This document shows positions 25,479 through 34,322 of a DNA stretch of 64,000 bases, one piece after another. Location: positions 1-64,000 of the forward strand of contig JAFLCK010000025.1 in the NCBI GenBank assembly GCA_017303615.1, in the 5' to 3' direction. Source of the DNA: Obscuribacter phosphatis_A (GTDB lineage: Bacteria; Cyanobacteriota; Vampirovibrionia; Obscuribacterales; Obscuribacteraceae). The stretch's first letter is position 1; every line of letters starts with the position of its first letter. Under the pieces are notes generated by a model, which saw only the letters and a list, made by a program, of their open reading frames with translations, was not told the origin of the DNA and made no database searches. Both the position numbers and the translations under genes were made by a program.

Positions 25479-26051
25479 ATGGAATTTGCCTTACCCCCTC
25501 AAGACTATTTAATCGCAGCAGGCTGCCTAGTTCTGTTTCTGCTAATTTTTGGCGGGCGTCTAAAGAATATGATGGAGATGACCGTCCTGAAAGAACTCAC
25601 CGGTATGGTCGGTGATCCCACTAATGTGCATCCCACTCAGGTTTTTTCAAAACAGAATTATCATGAGGCGGCTAAGTCGGTACAGAGAGCTCTGGCTCAT
25701 AACTACAAAGCCACCAACTGGAGTATCAAAGTTGTCACTATAGAAGACCCGATTGAGCGCTCTATAAGGGTGACTGGTAATTCATGGTTGGCGCCGGCCA
25801 CCAATACGACCCCCAATACTTTGCAGGCACAGGACCGCCAACAGGCGGCTGTTTCCAATATGCCCATCGTAGTGCAAGTCGATATCTTTGACTATCAGGG
25901 TGGCAGTCGCATCATTTGGAAGTACAGTCCATCTAACCCTTCTGAATATCAAAGACGTGTTCAGTTAGGCGATCGCAACGTTTCTCTTTTGCTTGGTCGT
26001 ACCAATTATTCTCTTATCAAAGAATTACATGCTCGGCGCACGCCGCCTTAG
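25479..26051 (+). CDS. Small single-pass membrane protein, unknown function
   Basis: A 190-residue protein with one N-terminal transmembrane helix (about residues 8-26, YLIAAGCLVLFLLIFGG) and a soluble domain of about 160 residues with mixed alpha/beta character (YKATNWSIKVVTIEDPIERS, IVVQVDIFDYQGGSRIIWKY). No family recognised. It is the third gene in the poly-Gly/protease direction and its 3' end overlaps the convergent MFS gene by 27 bp. Given the context it might anchor, inhibit or deliver the protease, but that is conjecture. Confidence 0.7.
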   Translation: MEFALPPQDYLIAAGCLVLFLLIFGGRLKNMMEMTVLKELTGMVGDPTNVHPTQVFSKQNYHEAAKSVQRALAHNYKATNWSIKVVTIEDPIERSIRVTGNSWLAPATNTTPNTLQAQDRQQAAVSNMPIVVQVDIFDYQGGSRIIWKYSPSNPSEYQRRVQLGDRNVSLLLGRTNYSLIKELHARRTPP

Positions 26052-27398
26052 ATAAACAATTAAGGCTGAGACAAGACTGGCGCTGGCAAGAGTGGCTAAG
26101 GCTGTTTCCAGTCCGTTTTCTTTCGAGGCTTCTTTTATAAAGCCAATCAAAAATGGTCCGGCAAAGCCGCCTAGATTGCCCACTGAGTTAATCAGGGCGA
26201 TACCGGTTGCCTGGAGGTGCCGCGGCAAACTTTCACGGCAGAGTGCCCAGAAGGGACCGACTGCACCCCAGATGCCGAAAGCCGCCAGAGAGAGTGCACC
26301 GAACTTGATACCGTTATCGGGATAGAGGGCTGACAATAATCCAATTGCCGTGAGCGCGTTGGCCACAACCAAGTGAAAACTGCGCTCTCTTTTCTTGTCC
26401 GAGCTTGCCGCAATGATTAGCATGCCCAAGCCTTGAAAAATAGCTGGTATAGCTGTCAGTCTAGAAGTAACGGCATCGGATTGACCGGCTGCCGAGAAAG
26501 CTTTGATTACCTGCGGTAGCCAAAACTGAAAGCCATACATACTCACTGTCAGGGTAAAGTAGATAAGGGCATAGGTCCAAACTACTTTGCTTGTCAGGGC
26601 CGAGCCTGCTTTCGTCTGACTTTGTGTCTTGTCTTGTCTCTTTTCTTGTCTCTCAGGCTCTTGGGGGCGGGATTCTTGCAAATGAGCCTTTTGTGAGGGC
26701 GCTTCGTGAGAAAGAGCTTCTTGCAGTGCTGCTTTTTCTTGAGGGCTGAGAAACTTGGCATGCTCCGGGCGGTCTGGTATCATAAATGGTACTACAGCGC
26801 CTAGCACCACTGCCGGTGCACCGGTAATTAGAAAAAGCCATTTCCAGCCGGCTAGACCATGAAGCCCTTCCATGCCCAATGCCTTTTCTGCTACTAAGCT
26901 GCCCAGAAGCCCTGCTGCCGGAATGGCTGTCATGAAGCGAGCCACAGCTGTGCCGTACTCTCGTTTGGGGAACCAATAGGTGAGATACAAAAGCATGCCG
27001 GGAAAGAAACCAGCTTCAGCCGCGCCCAAGATAAAGCGGACAAGGGCAAAGGTAAAGGGATCTCTGACCAAGCAAAGGGCAATAGTAATGAAGCCCCATA
27101 GCACCATTATCAGTGCTATCCAACGCCTTGGTCCAAATTTCTCTACTATGTGATTGCTTGGTATGCCAAAGAGGCAATAGCCAAGAAAGAAAATACCGGC
27201 GCCAAAGCCGTATTCGCTGTCGCTGAAACCTAGATCGGCATTCATTTTGAGGGCGGCAAAAGACAGGTTTATGCGATCTAAATAGGAGACAATATATAAG
27301 AGAAAAAGAAACGGCAAAAGGCGCAGCGAGACCTTTCGTAGTGTTTGACTAAGTATAGGTGCGGCCTTGGCGATATCGTTTCTTTCAATTTCAGTCAT
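26025..27398 (-). CDS. MFS transporter, anion:cation symporter (ACS) type
   Basis: A 457-residue, 12-helix major facilitator. The opening YLDRINLSFAALKMNADLG and GYCLFGIPSNHIVEKFGPRR are characteristic of the ACS/phthalate-permease subfamily, which imports organic anions such as tartrate, glucarate or phthalate. The conserved NSVGNLGGFAGPFLIGFIKE near helix 11 also fits. The central cytoplasmic loop has an unusually long Gln/Glu/Lys-rich insertion (about residues 215-265). The ATG follows the stop of the upstream membrane protein gene by one base, so translation is likely coupled. Substrate cannot be assigned. Confidence 0.88.
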   Translation of the reverse strand: MTEIERNDIAKAAPILSQTLRKVSLRLLPFLFLLYIVSYLDRINLSFAALKMNADLGFSDSEYGFGAGIFFLGYCLFGIPSNHIVEKFGPRRWIALIMVLWGFITIALCLVRDPFTFALVRFILGAAEAGFFPGMLLYLTYWFPKREYGTAVARFMTAIPAAGLLGSLVAEKALGMEGLHGLAGWKWLFLITGAPAVVLGAVVPFMIPDRPEHAKFLSPQEKAALQEALSHEAPSQKAHLQESRPQEPERQEKRQDKTQSQTKAGSALTSKVVWTYALIYFTLTVSMYGFQFWLPQVIKAFSAAGQSDAVTSRLTAIPAIFQGLGMLIIAASSDKKRERSFHLVVANALTAIGLLSALYPDNGIKFGALSLAAFGIWGAVGPFWALCRESLPRHLQATGIALINSVGNLGGFAGPFLIGFIKEASKENGLETALATLASASLVSALIVYLRRRAPSM

Positions 27399-27399
27399 C

Positions 27400-30300
27400 T
27401 TAGATGTTCTTTTGCTGTGGTGTCGATCTTTTGTTCACCATTATGGTCAGCTCGGCTTCGTTGTGGTCTGCCTTCGTCGGCGGACCGAAAATAGTGTAGT
27501 AGATATAGTCTGCTCCGTCATCCACAATTGCTGTGGTGCCTGCCCAGTAGAGCTTATCGGCTTCTCTTCTGCTCTCTTGATTAGTCCTGTCTAGATTAGT
27601 GCTATCTAGATTAGTGCTCTCTTTATTAGGACTGTTTTCTTGACTGGGCCTGCTTACCTGGCTTATTTGGCTTTCTTCTCCGGTGCTATTTTCTTGCTTA
27701 TTTCTAAGTGCGTAGATTAGAACCTTTTCTTTGGCTTGGAAGCTATAGCGAAGCACCAGGCTGGCATTCATATGGGCCGGTTCTTCTATAGAAAGCACAT
27801 TGAGATTTTCATACTTGCCGCTTGTGGCCGCCTGGGAAAGTATTTGCTTGGCTACCGCCATAGCCCTGCCTCTTTCGTCTTGAACGTTACCGCCGACTGC
27901 TTTGGGGATTTTGCCTGTAAATAATATGTAGCTGCTTCCCATATCTTGGCGGATATAGATCAGATCATTGACAGCCTGCCAATCTAAGACTCCTTGAGTG
28001 AGTTTAGGATGGTTGCTTATGCCACTCCAAATGATACCGGCTGCCAGTAGTACATATAGAGAAGTTTCAAGAACTTTAGTTGTCTTTTGTCGGGTCTTAT
28101 CATCATCTACAGTATCTATATCTGTTTGGCTGAGTTCTACCGTGTTGATAAGTTTTTGCAGGGCAAGAGCCATGCTGACGATTAGCAGGAAGGCATATTG
28201 ATAGATGTAATCAGCAGCGCGCAAGAATGCACTATTTAATTCAAAGTTGATAGTGCCGGCAAGTAGTATCGCAAATGATACCAGAGCGAGAATATACTTT
28301 GGCTTTGCTTTGGCTTTGAATAGAGATACGAAAATTGCTGGTAGCCAGGCTAGAGCAAAGGTGTTGAGTAGGTTTATATTGAAACTTGTATAGACTGCCG
28401 TCGGTGCAAAAAGCAATCTGAAATTGGTGGGTAAAGGCAGGTCGACCATGCTGTGCGAGAAGGCGGCGATGCCGCCCGCCAATGACATTAGAGCAAATGC
28501 TGTGTAGGAATCGCTTTTGTCTTTTTTGCCGATTTGTTTCTTGAGCGCAAATAGTAAGGTCAGGTAAAGCACCATTTTTAATACCAGTGCCGATAAGCTT
28601 GAGGGGCAGTATATTGATGGTGTGCCGTAATTGCTGAAGCGGTAGACTTGGTTGGCTAGAAATGTGGTAAAAGCCTGGTTGGAATTGAGACAGAACGACA
28701 ACTTGTCGAATAAATTGCTCAAGCCTGACAGGAGCCCGCCTAAGGCGAAGAACTTAAAGAGAGAGCTGGGTTTTATGGGTAAGGTCGTCAGTCTTTTGTT
28801 GGCTAGTATATATAGATAGTAGGGGGGACCGACTTCGATTACGCCTTTGAACATAGCCAGGAAGATTTCATTGTTGATGCGAAAGTCGAGAGATGCCAGG
28901 CGGGCGTGTATTTCGAGCACACAGAGACCGACTATCGCCGCATAAATTAAAATGCGACCGCGTTCTGGCCAAAGCTTTGAGCTTTGTCTGCTCATATTCC
29001 AGCCCACTGTATGCATTAGCCAAATTAGCCAGACGGCAAAAAAGAGGCTCAATATGAGGGAATGCTTGACGGTTCTGGCAAAAGAATGGAATTGAAACAA
29101 ATACTCGCAGATTAGAAAATAAGCCAGGGCGGTGAGATAGAACAACCTGTTGATAAGCTCGGTGCTTAGGCATTTGGTCAAGGCAAAGCAGATAACCAGA
29201 TAGAGGTCGAACATTAGTACATAGCTGAACCAGGTGGTGCTGATTCTCGTTTGGGTATCGCTAAACAGGAAGGGACTAAGCACTTTATAGAAGGCAAAGG
29301 ACTGAGTGCTCAAAAATGTGGTTGCGGCATTGATCGGCAAATTGGTGAAAAATAGGGTGATGGTATCGGCGGTGGTGCAAACTAGAGCTGCGGGTAGAAG
29401 GGTGAGAAGCAGTGGTGAGAGATATTTTGCTGGCACTAGATCGGGCAGCGACCGGGCTATGACTTTGCTTGAGCTAATAAGTTTATGCATAATGCCTATG
29501 CCGATGAAGTACCAGACCGGCCAGAGATAGGCATTCGATAAACTTAAGGATGAAAGGTCTAGCCCGGCTGTCACGCCCGCATTAGAGCGAGACAGATTGG
29601 CAAATAGAAAGAAGAGCATGAGCGCGGCGCTTAAGCGGTAGCTTTTCAGTGTGGCTTTATCAAGTGCAGTGGCGTCGCTATTTTCTTGAGGGTTTTCGTG
29701 GGTATTTTCATGAGTATTCTTGTGAGTATACTTAAGAGTAAGGTTAACCAGTGTCAATAACAAAAGACCGAGTATGGCACCGCATATGACACCGCTTGGT
29801 ATGCCGGCGTAGGCATTTTGCAATTTCAGGCTTTCGCAGATAAGAGGCTTGAGCGGTGTCATTACCATTATCTGCACGCCGACTGCCACAGAAACAAGCA
29901 AGAGATTGACGCGGCTGCCTAGGTTGGCGGTTCGGGTGTGACGCGCTAGGGCGCTTTCGCTCAAGTGTAGATTGACTAGTACGGAAGCCCCCAATAGAGC
30001 GTTCCAGAAATCTCTGGGAATGGTTATGCTGGTGGTGGCAAGAAAGTAAAGTGAGGCCAGGGCGCCGGCCAAAAAGCCGAGACGGTTCGAGAGTGCCAGT
30101 CCGGCAAGAAGCGCTGACCAAGAAAGGGCGAAGAGTAGCTGCCAGAGATAGATACTCCAAACCGGTGCGGTGCTCTTGAAAGAAGCGAAGGTTTCTAGAG
30201 AGACCCTTTGAAAGGGAAAGTTTTCACCGGTGAAGGGAATGAGAAGGACGCTCAATATGGCAAGTTGCAGAAGTGGTCTGACAATCTTGAATGCTTCCGG

Positions 30301-30558
30301 TGCGAAGTCTTCACTGGCTGAATGGCTCAGCCTATCATCGCTATAAGGGCGCCAGTAGAATCTTTGAAAGATGGCTGAGAGCGCTGCTATTTCTTTCTTT
30401 TCTAAAAGCTCTTTGAAGCGGTCATAGCCAGGTGATTCTTGAAGTAAAGCAAAAAGCTTGCCGAAGATTAGGTCGGCAAGCTTTGCAAGAGATGGAAACA
30501 GACCGGCTAGATAATTGCCTAGCTTTCTGAGCGTGGCAATTAGTTGAACTGGGTTCAA
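27400..30558 (-). CDS. Very large polytopic membrane protein, unknown function
   Basis: A 1052-residue protein with roughly 20 predicted transmembrane helices. The N-terminal 80 residues are amphipathic/soluble (LLQESPGYDRFKELLEKKEI). A hydrophilic His/Asn/Glu repeat (THKNTHENTHENPQEN, about residues 285-300) divides two membrane blocks. From about residue 860 a soluble C-terminal region follows (WQAVNDLIYIRQDMGSSYIL), ending in an Asn/Ser/Glu-rich linker and a short domain (ADYIYYTIFGPPTKAD). I recognise no family; the layout recalls polytopic acyl- or glycosyltransferases, but I see no catalytic motif. It is translated just ahead of the MFS transporter, suggesting a shared role. Confidence 0.7.
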   Translation of the reverse strand: MNPVQLIATLRKLGNYLAGLFPSLAKLADLIFGKLFALLQESPGYDRFKELLEKKEIAALSAIFQRFYWRPYSDDRLSHSASEDFAPEAFKIVRPLLQLAILSVLLIPFTGENFPFQRVSLETFASFKSTAPVWSIYLWQLLFALSWSALLAGLALSNRLGFLAGALASLYFLATTSITIPRDFWNALLGASVLVNLHLSESALARHTRTANLGSRVNLLLVSVAVGVQIMVMTPLKPLICESLKLQNAYAGIPSGVICGAILGLLLLTLVNLTLKYTHKNTHENTHENPQENSDATALDKATLKSYRLSAALMLFFLFANLSRSNAGVTAGLDLSSLSLSNAYLWPVWYFIGIGIMHKLISSSKVIARSLPDLVPAKYLSPLLLTLLPAALVCTTADTITLFFTNLPINAATTFLSTQSFAFYKVLSPFLFSDTQTRISTTWFSYVLMFDLYLVICFALTKCLSTELINRLFYLTALAYFLICEYLFQFHSFARTVKHSLILSLFFAVWLIWLMHTVGWNMSRQSSKLWPERGRILIYAAIVGLCVLEIHARLASLDFRINNEIFLAMFKGVIEVGPPYYLYILANKRLTTLPIKPSSLFKFFALGGLLSGLSNLFDKLSFCLNSNQAFTTFLANQVYRFSNYGTPSIYCPSSLSALVLKMVLYLTLLFALKKQIGKKDKSDSYTAFALMSLAGGIAAFSHSMVDLPLPTNFRLLFAPTAVYTSFNINLLNTFALAWLPAIFVSLFKAKAKPKYILALVSFAILLAGTINFELNSAFLRAADYIYQYAFLLIVSMALALQKLINTVELSQTDIDTVDDDKTRQKTTKVLETSLYVLLAAGIIWSGISNHPKLTQGVLDWQAVNDLIYIRQDMGSSYILFTGKIPKAVGGNVQDERGRAMAVAKQILSQAATSGKYENLNVLSIEEPAHMNASLVLRYSFQAKEKVLIYALRNKQENSTGEESQISQVSRPSQENSPNKESTNLDSTNLDRTNQESRREADKLYWAGTTAIVDDGADYIYYTIFGPPTKADHNEAELTIMVNKRSTPQQKNI

Positions 30559-30653
30559 GGGCTAGCTTGTTCCTGTAGCTGATTGCAGTTGGTTTGTAGA
30601 AATGGGCACCTTATTTGGTGCGGGCTCCGTCTACTTACTTAAGAGATACTAGG

Positions 30654-32390
30654 TTAGTCTTGAGTTTGTTTGTTGTCCCAAGATTTGGCTTCGGTCTCAT
30701 CAGCTTTCACAGCTGGTTTTTCGGCAAGCTGTTGGCTATCAGTTTGATTCGATGTAGCAGCCTGAGCCGTTGTGGTTGCTGCTGTCGGGCTTTCTTTGAT
30801 TGATTCCAAAGTTACACCTTCAGCCTTTACGGTTTCAGGCTTTGTTTCGCCTACTGCAGCAGCGTCAGCCTTGGTTTCTACTTTGCTTGCTTCCGGTTTG
30901 GTTTCTTCGCCCTTAGCAGTTGCTTTAGCAGTATTTTTGGCTTCAATCATTGCTGCTTTGGCTTCCAGCGATGCTGTGGCAGCATTGACCGGCGCAGCCA
31001 GACGAGTATCTAGATTGCCAGAGACGATTTTGCTGACTGTATCGGCATCCGTCATCTTGCTCATTAGTGATTGGGCATAGGCTGCAAGAAGCGGACGCTT
31101 GGTCATGCAAGCCATATGATATGAACGTACTGCAGTGGACGAAAGTTGGCTTATGGTGCGAGCTCTAACCTCAATACGTTTGAAGAGGAAGACCTCTTTA
31201 TAGAGTTTGTTCTCTTCGGAACCGCCGGTGGAAAGAATGAAGGCAGTCTTGACGAGCTGGGCGCAGGGACCGATGAGGGAGGGCGCTAGACCCGCCACAC
31301 CGAGGGCTGTCTGTACAGCTCCTGTGACCACTTCGGTCTTGGTTGTGACGGTATACTTAGCCAATTTTTGAGCGGTGGCTGAAAGAATGGGATCTTGCTT
31401 GATTACAGCTTCTTCGAGAGTTCTGATTCTGGCTCTCTCTGCTGCTACACCCAGGCTGCCCGGATTGGGCAAGGTGGCGGGCAAGGTGGCTTTCAGGTTT
31501 TGAAACTTGTCCACCAATTTGTTTGTTTCTTCTTCGCCCACCAAAAGGCTGAGGTTGGCTTTGGCGTCGCTCAAGGCTTGGGCTCTATCGGCAGCATCTT
31601 CTCGGTCGAGGGCATCGGCCAGTTCAGCACAGGCATTGACTGTGCTGACATATTTCTCGTCCACTGCTTTTTCCCATTTCAGTTCGGCAGAGAGCGTCGA
31701 GCTGGCTTTGATTTTTCGCTCCATGAGGGCGTTGGCGCCAGCGCTGGAAGGTCCGACACCGCGGTAGTTCAAAAGATAATGCAAGAAATTCTTTGACATT
31801 TCTTTTGCTGATTGACCAGAACCTTGCATCTTGAAGAGATTTTGGTCAGCCTGCAGTACTTCTGGATCTCGCTCCATGGCAGTGATGGCGGCGGTGTTTA
31901 TTGCTTCTTCGAAGGGGTCTTTGCTGGGTGCAAATTCAACACACTTTAGCTTGCTCGAAGCGTTGCCGGCTTTGCCGTCTGTCTTGAGAGGCATGTGCGT
32001 AGAGACGCTGATGCCGGTTTCAAGTTTTTTGTCTTTATCGTCGACCTTACTGGTTTTGCTTGTAGTTTGGCTTGTTGTAGCTTCTGCCTTAGCGCCTTCG
32101 CCAGTAGTGGCTTCGGTTGAGCTGGAAGCGGCATTAGAGGCTGTGCTGGAGCCTGAGCTAGAGTCTGAATTGGATTCTGGCGCTGCAGTAGTTGAGGTTG
32201 TGGTGGCCGCCGACTGTTCGCCATCGGTGTAGGCGCCTTTGAGCACCATTGCCGGTTCAGCTGCTGAAGCCGCGGGAATAGAAAGGATGCCGGAACAGAG
32301 CGGAGCCTGCAGAATTTGTGTCTGCAATAGCTGTACAAGAAGTATTGTGCTGGCTACTTGTACTGCTCTATTTTTTTTAGCGCTTATCAC
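30654..32390 (-). CDS. Secreted Ala/Thr/Glu-rich protein, unknown function
   Basis: A 578-residue protein starting at GTG (32390, preceded by GGGGATTTTCAG) with a signal peptide cleaved near PAASAAEP. Residues 55-150 are a Ser/Thr/Ala-rich linker; about 150-480 form a helical globular region (NFLHYLLNYRGVGPSSAGAN, KAVDEKYVSTVNACAELADA, TQLAKYTV-type segments), with a short hydrophobic stretch near VQTALGVAGLAPSLIGPC. The last 100 residues are a Lys/Glu/Ala/Thr-rich tail. No family recognised. It is probably periplasmic or exported and is likely monocistronic, since a terminator-like hairpin separates it from the phosphofructokinase gene upstream. Confidence 0.68.
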   Translation of the reverse strand: MISAKKNRAVQVASTILLVQLLQTQILQAPLCSGILSIPAASAAEPAMVLKGAYTDGEQSAATTTSTTAAPESNSDSSSGSSTASNAASSSTEATTGEGAKAEATTSQTTSKTSKVDDKDKKLETGISVSTHMPLKTDGKAGNASSKLKCVEFAPSKDPFEEAINTAAITAMERDPEVLQADQNLFKMQGSGQSAKEMSKNFLHYLLNYRGVGPSSAGANALMERKIKASSTLSAELKWEKAVDEKYVSTVNACAELADALDREDAADRAQALSDAKANLSLLVGEEETNKLVDKFQNLKATLPATLPNPGSLGVAAERARIRTLEEAVIKQDPILSATAQKLAKYTVTTKTEVVTGAVQTALGVAGLAPSLIGPCAQLVKTAFILSTGGSEENKLYKEVFLFKRIEVRARTISQLSSTAVRSYHMACMTKRPLLAAYAQSLMSKMTDADTVSKIVSGNLDTRLAAPVNAATASLEAKAAMIEAKNTAKATAKGEETKPEASKVETKADAAAVGETKPETVKAEGVTLESIKESPTAATTTAQAATSNQTDSQQLAEKPAVKADETEAKSWDNKQTQD

Positions 32391-32605
32391 CTGAAAATCC
32401 CCGCTTGGCCTGACGAAGTTATATTAATTGACACCGGTCTTGGAAATGTCTAATTGTAATAGCCAGGTGGTCTCTTGTATATCTTTTGACAACCGGGGCT
32501 ATTCAAGGACAAAAATGCCAGAGGCGCGATCATACCACTTTATTTCTTGCCGTCCTTTGTGCCTGTCTCACAATTGGCCGCCATTTCCACCCCCTAATTA
32601 GCTGA

Positions 32606-32647
32606 AAAGAAGTCATTCAGCCCTGGTAGGGCTATCCTGACTTCTTT
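32606..32647 (-). terminator. Rho-independent terminator of the phosphofructokinase gene
   Basis: A perfect 10-bp stem (AAAGAAGTCA / TGACTTCTTT) encloses a second 6-bp stem (AGCCCT / AGGGCT) with a 3-nt loop. On the minus strand the structure ends in a T-rich run (CTTCTTTTC) about 40 bp after the phosphofructokinase stop codon. Confidence 0.65.
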
Positions 32648-32687
32648 ACAGAATTTTAGAATGTCCGACTTTATCGGCTGCTAGCTA

Positions 32688-33893
32688 TTAGTAGACTCTT
32701 GCCGGTTTGCCTGTCACCTTGGTGAGAGTGAATTCGGCTTTGCCAGGCTCTCTGCCGAAGCTCATGCCAAGTGATTCATAAAGAGCTACATCATTGAGGT
32801 CGACATGTCTTTGCACGATGGCATCTTTGACATCCATATACTGGATGTCGCCGGCTTGCAGGCTGACAACGGTAACGCCGAAGGTATTACGGCTTACCAG
32901 TTCTACAGCTGCTGCACCCGCTTCCATACCAAAATTGGCATCGAGGGCGGAGGCGAAGCCGCAGCGCACCAAGTGGCTCGGTCTGATTTCGCGCACTTCA
33001 GGAATCTCGTAAACCCCTTCGACGAACTGCCCAGTGCGCTTCATGAACTCTTTCACTTCGGGGTCGGCTTTGATGCGGTCTTCGATTTGTTTGACTACAT
33101 AGCGTCCAGCGCCCATCAGCTTTCTGTGTCCGAAAGAGTCGGGGGTTGAACTCATATCAACCAATTCGTTGCCAGAGGCGTCTTTCAGACCCTCAGCCAC
33201 GACCACCATGGCTGTGCCGGCGTGGACATCGCTTTCTTCGATTCGTTTGATAAAGGCGCTCTTGACATGTCTGTAGAGCACATCGAAGTCCACCGGCACT
33301 TCCGGTATCAGAACGGCATCGGCATCAGAGGCGACGCCGCCGCGGAAGGCTGTGTGTCCAGCGTAACGACCGAAGACTTCCATAACGATGATGCGGTTGT
33401 GGGTGCGTCCGGTGGTGCGCAAATCGCGCACAGCTTCTGCAATGCGGTTGATGGTGGAATCACCGCCGACGCTGTAGGGCATGAGGTCGAGGTCCATGGT
33501 CTTGGGCGCATGCACGCAGGGGATGCCTTGCGAAGCAAGGTCGGCAACAACAGAGCCGGTGTCGTCTCCGCCGGCGATGACCAGGGCATCAAGACCGAAT
33601 TTCTTCAAGCCCTCTTTGATGCGGTCATATTTCTTGTCATCCTTGATTTTGGAAACCTTGACTCGGGAATTTCCTGCTTCCGAACCGGCCAAATAGACGG
33701 CTATCTCTTCCAGTCGCTCTTTGGTTAGTTTGGTCAAAGCTTTCAGGTCGACCAAATTGTAGAGACCGGCATAGCCGTTGGGAATGATATAGGCTTGCAT
33801 GCCCTTACTCAACGCTCTCAGGGCTGCACCTTTGATGACGCCGTTCAAACCGCCGCAGTCTCCGCCCGACGTAATAATGCCGATATTCTTCAC
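32688..33893 (-). CDS. pfp: 6-phosphofructokinase, pyrophosphate-dependent type
   Basis: A 401-residue phosphofructokinase, phosphorylating fructose-6-phosphate in glycolysis. It starts IGIITSGGDCGGLNGVIKG. The phosphoryl-donor loop reads GGDDT rather than GGDGS; Asp at this position is the accepted signature of pyrophosphate-dependent enzymes, so reversible PPi-PFK activity is inferred. The catalytic region PKTMDLDLMPYSVGGDSTIN replaces the more common PKTIDND, and substrate-binding MEVFGRYAGHTAF is intact. The length suits the group of about 360-420-residue PFKs. It starts at ATG 33893, with GGAGG just upstream (ACTGGAGGACCAAGTG context on the minus strand), and a downstream terminator marks its end. 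Confidence 0.9.
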   Translation of the reverse strand: MKNIGIITSGGDCGGLNGVIKGAALRALSKGMQAYIIPNGYAGLYNLVDLKALTKLTKERLEEIAVYLAGSEAGNSRVKVSKIKDDKKYDRIKEGLKKFGLDALVIAGGDDTGSVVADLASQGIPCVHAPKTMDLDLMPYSVGGDSTINRIAEAVRDLRTTGRTHNRIIVMEVFGRYAGHTAFRGGVASDADAVLIPEVPVDFDVLYRHVKSAFIKRIEESDVHAGTAMVVVAEGLKDASGNELVDMSSTPDSFGHRKLMGAGRYVVKQIEDRIKADPEVKEFMKRTGQFVEGVYEIPEVREIRPSHLVRCGFASALDANFGMEAGAAAVELVSRNTFGVTVVSLQAGDIQYMDVKDAIVQRHVDLNDVALYESLGMSFGREPGKAEFTLTKVTGKPARVY

Positions 33894-34322
33894 TTGGTCC
33901 TCCAGTCGCCTTGATTTATATATGTGGCTGTAGACAGATTTACATCTTCACATCTTCACCTATAGATATTTAGCACGTTGCAGCGCATAGAACTGCTTGA
34001 CTTTTGCATTTCGCATAGCAACTAAATCTTTCGTTGTCCTTCTTGCTTTGCTATCTCTTAGGCGTTGTAGTTGCTGGCTAAGGTTGGTTAAACTTGCAAA
34101 TGAGTGCAAGCAAGTGCTGGTGCGGAGCCGGGGAAAGCAAGTGCGGGTGCGGAGCCGGGGCGAATAAGGGCAAGTAAGGGGGCGGAGCCGGGGAAAGAAA
34201 GTGCGGGTGCGGAGCCGGGGCGAATAAAGGCAAGTAAGGGGGCGGAGTGGTGGCAAATACGTGAGTCCGGATGAACTAGAGGTTCATTATCAAGAATAAG
34301 TAGCGAATATAGGAAAAGGCGC
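33894..34322. promoter_or_regulatory. 429-bp divergent intergenic region carrying the 27/33-bp repeat
   Basis: No convincing gene lies here; an open frame on the minus strand (33960-34256) merely translates the repeat into Arg/Pro/Leu-rich sequence. The region must contain the phosphofructokinase promoter (left side) and that of the LOG-family gene (right side). The last 60 bp before 34323 are AT-rich, with AGGAAAAGG as a possible ribosome-binding site. Confidence 0.5.
34115..34261. repeat. Alternating 27/33-bp tandem repeat
   Basis: Five units at 34115-34141 (27), 34142-34174 (33), 34175-34201 (27), 34202-34234 (33) and 34235-34261 (27), all with the core GCGGAGCCGGGG (diverged in the last). 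The 33-bp type has an inserted GCGAATAA segment after the core. The higher-order period is therefore 60 bp. It is non-coding and purine-rich on the plus strand. Confidence 0.85.

Noticed and set aside
33960..34256. Minus-strand frame translating into Arg/Pro/Leu repeats
   Set aside because: It only exists because the 27/33-bp repeat has no stop in that frame; there is no ribosome site and no domain.
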